In this document: one piece after another, positions 1-6,240 of the stretch
Position numbering within the stretch: the stretch's first letter is position 1
Layout of the letters: every line of letters begins with the position of its first letter
Origin: JABFRJ01 sp033812735
Lineage (GTDB): Bacteria > Pseudomonadota > Alphaproteobacteria > Rhizobiales > Hyphomicrobiaceae
Assembly (NCBI GenBank): GCA_033812735.1
Contig: JAPXTA010000138.1
Coordinates: forward strand, 1-13,565
Reading direction: 5' to 3'
Length of the DNA: 13,565 nt
Translations under genes and position numbers: made by a program
Notes under the pieces: model-generated
Databases searched by the model: none
What the model saw: the letters and a program-made list of their open reading frames with translations, nothing else
Told to the model about the DNA's origin: nothing

Positions 1-1
1 G

Positions 2-1651
2 CGTGGTGTCAAGCGCGGCGAGGTGATCGCGGTCCTCGCGGAAAACCGTCCCGAATGGCTCTACGCCGACATGGGCGCTCAGTGCATGGGGATGATCGGC
101 AACGGCATCTATCCAACGTCGTCGCTGGAGCAGGTTGCCTACGTGCTGAACAATTCGGGCGCCCGCGTGCTCTTCGTCGAGAACGACGAGCAACTCGACA
201 AGGCGCTCGCGGTGCGCGCCCAATGCCCGCAGCTCATGCATATCGTCGTCATGGACGCGAAGGGGCTGCGTGGCTTCCAAGACGACGGCGTGACGAGTTT
301 CGAGACCATGCTTGCGGACGGTGTCCGGCTGGCAGGGGCGAAAGGTGCCGCGTTTGAAGAGGCCATCGACGCGGGCAGGGGGGAAGACATCGCCTTCCTG
401 GTCTACACGTCAGGAACAACGGGCGCCCCCAAGGGCGCAATGATCACCAATGCGAACCTCATGTTCCAAATTGCATCGGTGCCGCAGTACGCCAAGCTCG
501 ATCTCGGCGACAAGACGCTGTCGTTCCTGCCGCTCTGCCATATCGCCGAACGCATGAGCTCGGTATTCAACCCGTTATCGCAGGGGCAGATCGTCCACTT
601 CCCTGAAAACAGCGGCACCGTGATCAACGATTTGCGCGAAGTCGCACCACATCTCATTTTCGGCCCGCCGCGCTTCTGGGAGAAGCTCTACGCTCAGGTC
701 GAACTCTTCATGCAGGACGCGATCCCGGTCGCGCGCATGGCCTATAAGTTGGCGTTTGCCGATGGCCAGTCGCTCGCCGATGATCGTATCGCCGGCCGAC
801 CGAGCCGCGCGTTCCAGCAGGCGCGGTTCGGCCTCGTCAAACGGCTGGCGCTCGACCACGTGCGCGAATTCCTCGGACTGCAGAATGTCAAACTTGCGAT
901 GACGGGCGCAGCTCCCGTGCCGCCAGATCTGCTGAAATGGTACATGTCGATCGGCATAGATCTGCTCGAAGCGTTCGGCATGACTGAGACGGCGGGCTTC
1001 TGCACGGCGACGCCGCGCGAACGCATCAAGATCGGGTATGCCGGCATCAGGGCCAAGGGCACGGAGGTCAGGCTTGGACCTGGAGACGAAATCATGGTGC
1101 GTGGGCCAAACGTGTTCGCAGGCTATTGGAACATGCCGGAAAAGACCGCCGAGACGCTCGACGCCGAGGGTTGGCTGCATACCGGAGATTGTGGCGAGAT
1201 CGACGCGGACGGATATCTCAAGATCACCGACCGCATGAAAGACATTATCATTACGTCAGGCGGTAAGAACATCTCGCCAAGCAGCATCGAGAACCAGCTC
1301 AAGTTCAGCCCCTACATCTCCGACGCGGTCGTGATCGGGGAGGGGCGCAATTATTTGACGGCCCTGGTCATGATCGATCAGGATACGGTCTCGAAGTACG
1401 CGCAAGACCGTCAGGTGCCGTTTACGGACTTTGCCTCACTCACCCGGACGGAGGCCGTTCGTGAACTGATCCGATCGACGGTCGAGGGCGTGAACAGCAA
1501 GCTCGCGCGGGTCGAGCAAATCAAGGATTTCCGCATCATCGAGCAGTTGCTCACCACGGATGACGAGGAGCTGACGCCGACCATGAAACTGAAGCGGCGT
1601 GTCGTTGCCAAGCGCTACGAAACGCTCATCGCAGGAATGTACGGTCACTGA
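2..1651 (+). CDS. Long-chain fatty acyl-CoA synthetase (AMP-forming), 5'-truncated by window edge
   Basis: ATP-dependent activation of a long-chain or other hydrophobic carboxylic acid to its CoA thioester through an acyl-adenylate. The reading frame is open from base 2, and the residues before the first GTG at 23 (RGVKRGE) fit the family's conserved N-terminal segment, so the true start lies upstream. Counting from codon 23: ATP/AMP P-loop YTSGTTGAPKG at 128-138, the long-chain-ACS segment FGPPRFWEKLYAQV around 213-226, the AFGMTE motif at 317-322, the WLHTGD motif at 384-389, DRMKDIIITSGGKNISP at about 403-419, and a C-terminal TPTMKLKRR segment carrying the late catalytic lysine. The overall form matches FadD15-type bacterial and eukaryotic long-chain synthetases rather than short-chain ones. 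It is followed 59 bp later by a Liv-type binding protein on the same strand; ligase genes are often embedded in Liv-type ABC transporter operons, so uptake coupled to CoA activation is likely. Substrate unknown. Confidence 0.93.
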   Translation, partial: RGVKRGEVIAVLAENRPEWLYADMGAQCMGMIGNGIYPTSSLEQVAYVLNNSGARVLFVENDEQLDKALAVRAQCPQLMHIVVMDAKGLRGFQDDGVTSFETMLADGVRLAGAKGAAFEEAIDAGRGEDIAFLVYTSGTTGAPKGAMITNANLMFQIASVPQYAKLDLGDKTLSFLPLCHIAERMSSVFNPLSQGQIVHFPENSGTVINDLREVAPHLIFGPPRFWEKLYAQVELFMQDAIPVARMAYKLAFADGQSLADDRIAGRPSRAFQQARFGLVKRLALDHVREFLGLQNVKLAMTGAAPVPPDLLKWYMSIGIDLLEAFGMTETAGFCTATPRERIKIGYAGIRAKGTEVRLGPGDEIMVRGPNVFAGYWNMPEKTAETLDAEGWLHTGDCGEIDADGYLKITDRMKDIIITSGGKNISPSSIENQLKFSPYISDAVVIGEGRNYLTALVMIDQDTVSKYAQDRQVPFTDFASLTRTEAVRELIRSTVEGVNSKLARVEQIKDFRIIEQLLTTDDEELTPTMKLKRRVVAKRYETLIAGMYGH

Positions 1652-1710
1652 ATGACGAACGTCCAGGCGCCCTCGCGGACAAGCCTCGGACCAATTGGAG
1701 GAAACGGAAA

Positions 1711-2874
1711 ATGCTGAAACGCCTAAGAGGACTGCTGGCGGCAACAGCCGTCGCGGCATTGACGAGCACGGCTCACGCAGCCGGCGTGACCGACACCGAG
1801 ATCGTGCTCGGCACTCATCTTGATCTGTCGGGCCCAGTTGCGGCCGGTATGCCGCAGATCCGCAACGGCACGCAGATGCGCATCGACGAAGCCAACGAGG
1901 CAGGCGGCGTTAATGGCCGCAAGTTGAAGTTGATCGTCGAGGACAATGGCAGCCAACCGCAGCTCGCGGTGCGAGCGGCCGACAAGCTGATCAATTCCGA
2001 CGGCGTTTTCGCGATCGTGAACCCGTTCGGGTCCGGCCCCAACGCGGCGGCCGTCAAGCGGGCCGTCGATGCCAAGGTGCTCTACTTCTCACCATGGGGC
2101 GCATCGGCAGTGCTGCGCAAAATTTCCGGCAATAGCCCGCTGCTGTTCACGACGACGCCGGACTACGACGGCACCGTCGGTCCGGCACTCGGCTGGATGA
2201 TCGATGAATTCAAGGCGAAGAAAGTCGGCTTCATCTATCAGGAAGGCCCGTTCGGCGACCTCGTGCGGGGCGGTGTCAACGTCGCCATGAAGGCGAAAAA
2301 CATGACGCTCGCGGCCGAGGCCGGCTACAAGGCTGGCGACCTCGACTTCTCCTCGCAGGTGGCCCGCATGAAAGCCGCCGGCGTCGATCTCATCATGATC
2401 GCGACGATCACGCGTGAGACCGTCGGCGTGATGGCCGAAGTGAAGAAGCTCGGCTGGAACGACGTAAAGGTGCTGACCGCAAACCCGGGCCGGACGATGA
2501 TCGTCGCGCAGCTTGGCAAGGCGAACGTCGAAGGCCTCTACGGCACCTCGGCCTGGAACATCTACAACCCTGGCACCGAACCGCCCGCCGTCAAGGCCTG
2601 GGCCGAAAGCTTCAAGAAGCGCTTCAACATGGAGCCGGATGAGAACGGCATGCTGGCGTACGCCTACATGGATTGGTTCATCAAGGCCCTGACGGCTGCT
2701 GGCAAGAACGTGACGACGGAGACGGTGGCGGAAGCGCTCGGCAAGACAACGACTGATCACCCCGTGTTCTTCGCGCCGAAGTCATTCAAAAACGGCCACA
2801 TCGACCCGGAAAACTCACAGGTCGAGCAGGTCAAGGACGGCAAGTGGGTGCCGGTCTCTAAGCCGCTTAAGTAA
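1711..2874 (+). CDS. ABC transporter substrate-binding protein, branched-chain amino acid (Liv/Peripla_BP_6) type
   Basis: Periplasmic ligand-binding component of an ABC importer; 387 aa, normal for the family. An N-terminal signal peptide is visible: basic MLKRLRGLL, a hydrophobic stretch to about residue 20, and a likely signal peptidase I site after AHA at 21-23. There is no lipobox cysteine. The mature protein opens with ITDTEIVLG-like sequence (VTDTEIVLGTHLDLSGP, 26-42), the classic first strand of Liv-type binding proteins, followed by the NEAGGVNGRKLKLIVED segment (62-78), also diagnostic. The start is supported by GGAGGAAA about 7 nt upstream. It sits 59 bp after the acyl-CoA synthetase and before a strong hairpin, so it is probably the last gene of that transcript. 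The permease and ATPase genes are not in the window. Many Liv-type proteins bind aromatic or fatty acids rather than amino acids; the ligase neighbour favours that here, but the ligand is not known. Confidence 0.92.
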   Translation: MLKRLRGLLAATAVAALTSTAHAAGVTDTEIVLGTHLDLSGPVAAGMPQIRNGTQMRIDEANEAGGVNGRKLKLIVEDNGSQPQLAVRAADKLINSDGVFAIVNPFGSGPNAAAVKRAVDAKVLYFSPWGASAVLRKISGNSPLLFTTTPDYDGTVGPALGWMIDEFKAKKVGFIYQEGPFGDLVRGGVNVAMKAKNMTLAAEAGYKAGDLDFSSQVARMKAAGVDLIMIATITRETVGVMAEVKKLGWNDVKVLTANPGRTMIVAQLGKANVEGLYGTSAWNIYNPGTEPPAVKAWAESFKKRFNMEPDENGMLAYAYMDWFIKALTAAGKNVTTETVAEALGKTTTDHPVFFAPKSFKNGHIDPENSQVEQVKDGKWVPVSKPLK

Positions 2875-2900
2875 CACGAACGCGTACGTCCAGAACGGCG

Positions 2901-2940
2901 AAGGCCCTGCAACCCGAGCGGTCGCAGGGCCTTCTTAATT
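2901..2940 (+). terminator. Rho-independent terminator after the binding-protein gene
   Basis: A perfect 10-bp inverted repeat, AAGGCCCTGC (2901-2910) and GCAGGGCCTT (2924-2933), has a 13-nt loop that can form an additional ACC/GGT pairing. It is followed by CTTAATTT, a short T-rich tract. It lies 26 bp after the plus-strand stop and 26 bp before the stop of the convergent minus-strand gene. The T-rich side faces the plus-strand gene; on the minus strand the hairpin is followed by GC-rich sequence, so termination in that direction is less certain. Confidence 0.8.
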
Positions 2941-2959
2941 TGCGGAGTGCTGCGAACCG

Positions 2960-4444
2960 TCAGCCGGCCTTGAGCTGCGTCGCCTTCACCCATGTCGCAT
3001 GGAAGCCGGCTGGAACGCGCGTCGGGATTGTGATGCGGGCGCGCGGACCGCGGCCGATCTCGCGGGCATCGAAGATATGGATCTCCGATTTGTCGGCGGG
3101 CGCGTTGTAGGCAAAGGCAACCACATAGCCGTCGTCTTCTGCCTTGTGATCATCGCTCGGCGCAAACCACGGCTCGCTGTAGTAAACGCCGGTACCGTCG
3201 CTCCAGGCCGAATAGGCGCCCGTGTGGACGTCGTGTTTCACGATGCCGGAGAACCGCGGAACCGGGTCCTCGACCATCGTCACGCAGTAGCTGTACCGCG
3301 TGAACTTGCCGTTGAGCGCCGTGGGCGACGTCGGGAACTCGAGGTTCATCGCCTTCTCGATCACGCCCTCTGTCGTCTTGCCGGTCTTGAGATCGAAACG
3401 CCATTTGTAGAGTTTGGCATCCATCGACAGATTGGCGATCTGTTTGGCGAGTGCGCCCTTGTCGGTGCTCATGCCGTAGCGGCAACCGATCATCACAACA
3501 GCGTCGTCTTCATCCCAACAATTGACCACGTGATAGATGAAGCAGGGCTCCGCGTCGAACCACCGGATCGATTGCGCATCGCCGTAGCGGGGGACGATGG
3601 CGAAGCGTGACGGCAAGTCGGCGTTGAACGTGATCTTGTGCCGGCCCTGACGCCAGGCATCCATGTCCTGATAAAGTGGCAGGTCGTGCAGGATCGAATA
3701 TTTCTTGGTGATGCCCATGTCGTGCGGAAGGCGTGGCCCCGGCAGGACGACAGGCGCCAAATGCTTCAACTTTCCGTCGGAACCGACGACACCATAGGTC
3801 ATGTACGGATATTCGGCCTCGTAGTCGAAGAAGAGCAATTCGTCGGTGTCCTCGTCGACCTTCGCATGCGCCGAAACCTTGAGGCCTGCCCGAACGGCAA
3901 AATCAGCCTTGCCGATGGTGTCGAGCGTCAAGGCATCGAACTCGTAGACGTCCCCCGCAAGATACCAGAGCGCCATGCCCTTACCGCCCTGGAACACGAT
4001 GTCTGTGTTGGCGCTGTCCTTGATCGGGCGCTTCTTGTTGTCTTTGTTCGCCTCGAGAACGCTGTAGAACTTGGCGGCCTGCGCTTCGCGCTCGGCGGCA
4101 AATGCATCCGTGCGGACCCAGCGATTGCGGTAGGAGATCTTGCCGCGCTCGAAATGAGCAGCATGCAGCATGCCGTCGCCGTCGAACCAGTGATAGCCCT
4201 TGATCGGCTTCACCTGTTGGTTCGGGCCGTTGCGCAGGTAGATACCGTTCAAATCCTTTGGCACGTCACCGGTAATCGGCAACTCGCTGATGGTCTTCTC
4301 TTCGAAGATCGGCGCATTCGCACCCTCGAGGAACGGGCTAACGCCACGGCCAAAGGGGGCATCGGGATCGGTTGGATTGAGCGTCTTTACGGCATGGCCG
4401 CCGTGTCCGCTCATGGGCCCGCTCATGGGGTGATCCATCGGCAT
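2960..4444 (-). CDS. Carotenoid-oxygenase-family Fe(II) dioxygenase (CCD/lignostilbene dioxygenase type), paralog 1
   Basis: Non-heme iron enzyme expected to cleave a C=C bond with O2 to give two carbonyl products; known family substrates are carotenoids, apocarotenoids, stilbenes and phenylpropenes. The protein is 494 aa. The four iron-ligand histidines of the beta-propeller are present: H193 (in SAHAK), H241 (in LPHDMG), H305 (in YHVVN) and H482 (in GFHATW). Other family blocks are NGIYLRNGPN (66-75), HWFDGDGML (85-93) and RYGDA (286-290). The start at 4444 was chosen because GGAGG lies 5 nt upstream at 4454-4450. A frame open to 4549 adds 35 residues but has no comparable site and would run into the upstream gene. 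The N terminus MPMDHPMSGPMSGHGGH is unusually rich in Met, Gly and His. It lies 68 bp downstream of a paralog on the same strand, presumably co-transcribed. The substrate is not deducible. Confidence 0.93.
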   Translation of the reverse strand: MPMDHPMSGPMSGHGGHAVKTLNPTDPDAPFGRGVSPFLEGANAPIFEEKTISELPITGDVPKDLNGIYLRNGPNQQVKPIKGYHWFDGDGMLHAAHFERGKISYRNRWVRTDAFAAEREAQAAKFYSVLEANKDNKKRPIKDSANTDIVFQGGKGMALWYLAGDVYEFDALTLDTIGKADFAVRAGLKVSAHAKVDEDTDELLFFDYEAEYPYMTYGVVGSDGKLKHLAPVVLPGPRLPHDMGITKKYSILHDLPLYQDMDAWRQGRHKITFNADLPSRFAIVPRYGDAQSIRWFDAEPCFIYHVVNCWDEDDAVVMIGCRYGMSTDKGALAKQIANLSMDAKLYKWRFDLKTGKTTEGVIEKAMNLEFPTSPTALNGKFTRYSYCVTMVEDPVPRFSGIVKHDVHTGAYSAWSDGTGVYYSEPWFAPSDDHKAEDDGYVVAFAYNAPADKSEIHIFDAREIGRGPRARITIPTRVPAGFHATWVKATQLKAG

Positions 4445-4449
4445 TGGTT

Positions 4450-4454
4450 CCTCC
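4450..4454 (-). promoter_or_regulatory. Ribosome binding site fixing the start of dioxygenase paralog 1
   Basis: GGAGG on the minus strand is separated by 5 nt (AACCA) from the ATG at 4444-4442. This is close to ideal and selects this ATG over the in-frame ATG at 4549. Confidence 0.75.
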
Positions 4455-4512
4455 GGTAACGTCTTGTCGTTTGCGTCAAGGTGGCTGTTCGGTACGGGCT
4501 TGGCAAGTCCGG

Positions 4513-6099
4513 TCAGGCGCGGCCGAATATCTCCTCGCCCGGGATCCACGTGCTGTGGAAGCCGGCGGAGACCCGATGCGGAATTTTAACCTTGGCGATC
4601 GGACCGCGCGAAATATCGCGTGCTTCAAACACAGCGCACGACGACGTCCAATCGTTGGTATCGGTCAAGAAGGTCACGACGTAGCTGTCGGTCTCGGGCG
4701 TTTTGCCGGCAAGGCTACCCTTGCGTGGCGCAACGGGCGCCTCATTGCCGTAGACGCCCTGTCCATAATCCCATCGCTGGCTCGCGCCGGTCTCGGTATC
4801 ATAACGCACAAGCGCATCGAATGTCTGGCACTGCCCATCGACATGCCCCTCGACGGCTTCTGGCAAGAGTTGATGAAACGACAACCGTGATGCGCGACCG
4901 AGAACGTTGGGATCGACCCGCGGAAATTCGGTATTGGCGTCGTCGAGCGGCCCTTCTTTCACCGCGCCGGTCTTCATGTTGAACGACCAGCGGTAGAGCA
5001 CGTGCTTACGGCGGCGCTGGGCCAGCATCGAGGCGAGGGGGCCATCCTTTGGGTCGCGCGTGTACTCAGGGTTGGCCTGACGGCAGCCGATCTGATGCAC
5101 CCAGTCGCCATCCTCGTAGGCGTTGACGACATGAAGGACATAACACGGTTCGGTCTCGAACCAGCGGATCTGGTCGGCACTGCCGTAGCGGGGAATGACG
5201 CCGAAGCGCGCTGGGATCTCAGGATGAAACCTGACCATGCGCTTCTTGCTCTTCGTGAGGACATCGACATCGTGAAAAAACGGCAGGTCGTGCAGGATCG
5301 CGTAGTTTTCGGTGAGGCCTAGGTCATGCGGCGATCTCGGACCTGGAAGATCGATCGCGATATCTAGCTTGAGCTGTCCGTCGGGTGTGCCGACGCCATA
5401 ACGCATGTAGGGCGGCTTGTCGCCGTAAGTGAAAAAGAAGAGCTCGCCCGTTCTCGGGTCGGTCTTGGAATGCGCCGATAGCGTGTGCCGCAGCTTGCCG
5501 CCGAACGTTTCCTTGCCGCGCGTTTCGAGCGTCAGTGGATCGATCTCGTAAGGGTTCCCAGCCATGTACCAGAGCGACAACAGCTTGCCGGCGTAGAAGA
5601 CCAGATCGGTGTTGGAACTGTCCTTGATCGGGAACCCCGGCAGTCGCGGATTATAGGGACCCGCAAGTCCCGGCCAGATGCTCTTGCCGGCGATGTCTTC
5701 GACGGCGAACGCCTCGTTCCGGATCCAGCGCTGCCGGAAGGAGGCCTTGCCGTCTCGGAAATAGATGGCGCGCAGCATCGCGTCGCCGTCGTAGTAGTGA
5801 TACTTGTTGATCGGCTCGAAACGCTGCGACGGCCCGTTCAAGACATAGGCGCCATAGAGGTCGGCGGGCAGCTCTCCTTCGACCACCAGATCGTCCGCCT
5901 CATATTCGCGGGCCGTCGGCGCAAAGACTCCGTGAAGGTACGGCTGATCGACACGATAGATCCAGTCGGGTGCATCCGGCGGCAAGGTCCCATCCGGTGC
6001 CATCATACGGACGTTCAGCCTTGTAATCGCCAGATCGGCAGCCTCTCCTAGGGCCGTCGCGGCAGCCAGGTCGCTGGCATTGCGGACCGAATGAGCCAT
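4513..6099 (-). CDS. Carotenoid-oxygenase-family Fe(II) dioxygenase, paralog 2
   Basis: Second member of the same family, 528 aa, with a predicted oxidative C=C cleavage role. All four iron-binding histidines are present: H210 (in LSAHSK), H258 (in SPHDLG), H323 (in LHVVN) and H515 (in GFHSTW). Shared blocks with paralog 1 include LNGPSQR, YYDGDAML, FPIKDSSNTDLVF, LWYMAG, PYMRYGV, AILHDLPFF and IPRYGSADQIRWFETEPC, indicating a duplication within one subfamily (roughly 40-50% identity by eye over the core). The start at 6099 was chosen because GGGAGGGG lies 7 nt upstream. The ATG at 6105 is only 1 nt from that site, and the frame open to 6156 has no site. It is the first gene of the minus-strand pair, divergent from the acyl-CoA ligase operon. 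There is no signal peptide, so it is probably cytoplasmic. Apocarotenoid, stilbene and isoeugenol-type substrates all remain possible. Confidence 0.93.
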   Translation of the reverse strand: MAHSVRNASDLAAATALGEAADLAITRLNVRMMAPDGTLPPDAPDWIYRVDQPYLHGVFAPTAREYEADDLVVEGELPADLYGAYVLNGPSQRFEPINKYHYYDGDAMLRAIYFRDGKASFRQRWIRNEAFAVEDIAGKSIWPGLAGPYNPRLPGFPIKDSSNTDLVFYAGKLLSLWYMAGNPYEIDPLTLETRGKETFGGKLRHTLSAHSKTDPRTGELFFFTYGDKPPYMRYGVGTPDGQLKLDIAIDLPGPRSPHDLGLTENYAILHDLPFFHDVDVLTKSKKRMVRFHPEIPARFGVIPRYGSADQIRWFETEPCYVLHVVNAYEDGDWVHQIGCRQANPEYTRDPKDGPLASMLAQRRRKHVLYRWSFNMKTGAVKEGPLDDANTEFPRVDPNVLGRASRLSFHQLLPEAVEGHVDGQCQTFDALVRYDTETGASQRWDYGQGVYGNEAPVAPRKGSLAGKTPETDSYVVTFLTDTNDWTSSCAVFEARDISRGPIAKVKIPHRVSAGFHSTWIPGEEIFGRA

Positions 6100-6106
6100 C
6101 TGCATG

Positions 6107-6114
6107 CCCCTCCC
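6107..6114 (-). promoter_or_regulatory. Ribosome binding site of dioxygenase paralog 2
   Basis: GGGAGGGG on the minus strand lies 7 nt before the ATG at 6099 but only 1 nt before the alternative ATG at 6105. It therefore supports the shorter, 528-residue protein. Confidence 0.65.
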
Positions 6115-6228
6115 GCTCGCGCGCACTGCAAAACCGGTTGCCGTCGCGCAAATCATACAGGTAGCCTAGCACGACTGGAGCAGTGGGCAACCTGCCGGAC
6201 CTCGAGGCAGGAAAGCACGCGGCGTGAC

Positions 6229-6236
6229 GGGGAGGA
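6229..6236 (+). promoter_or_regulatory. Ribosome binding site fixing the start of the operon's acyl-CoA ligase
   Basis: GGGGAGGA places GGAGG 5 nt before the ATG at 6241. This selects that start over the in-frame ATG at 6091, whose added 50 residues do not resemble the family and would overlap the start of the divergent gene. Confidence 0.75.
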
Positions 6237-6240
6237 CTGC

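Larger units (their letters stand above)
6100..6240. promoter_or_regulatory. Divergent intergenic control region with inverted repeats
   Basis: This 141-bp gap separates the minus-strand dioxygenase pair from the plus-strand operon and must hold the promoters of at least one side. It contains an 8-bp palindrome AACCGGTT (6132-6139) and an inverted repeat CCTGCC/GGCAGG (6191-6196 and 6206-6211, 9-bp spacer), either of which could be an operator. A TATGAT hexamer on the minus strand (6157-6152) resembles a sigma-70 -10 box for the dioxygenase genes, but no good -35 box sits at the right distance. No convincing plus-strand promoter is visible. No regulator gene is in the window. Function is inferred from position only. 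Confidence 0.4.

Noticed and set aside
2089..2760. Open frame on the minus strand opposite the binding-protein gene
   Set aside because: It lies wholly inside a gene with a signal peptide and conserved family blocks; the His/Arg/Asp-rich translation is typical of antisense artefacts.
3638..4459. Long open frame on the plus strand opposite dioxygenase paralog 1
   Set aside because: It is antisense to a gene with all catalytic motifs, its protein resembles no family, and it lacks a ribosome site. Long antisense frames are common in GC-rich DNA.
4445..4549. Longer N terminus for dioxygenase paralog 1 from the ATG at 4549
   Set aside because: It would overlap the upstream gene, it has no ribosome site, and the ATG at 4444 has a near-ideal one.
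3678..5300. 19-bp direct repeat shared by the two dioxygenase genes, considered as a recombination or mobile-element repeat
   Set aside because: It encodes the same conserved protein block in both paralogs, so it reflects homology of the genes rather than a separate element.
5485..6051. Open frame on the plus strand opposite dioxygenase paralog 2
   Set aside because: It is a shadow of the codon bias of a well-supported gene; the translation has no recognisable domain.
6091..6240. Longer N terminus for the acyl-CoA ligase from 6091
   Set aside because: It overlaps the divergent gene's start, the sequence is unlike the family, and the ATG at 6241 has a strong ribosome site.
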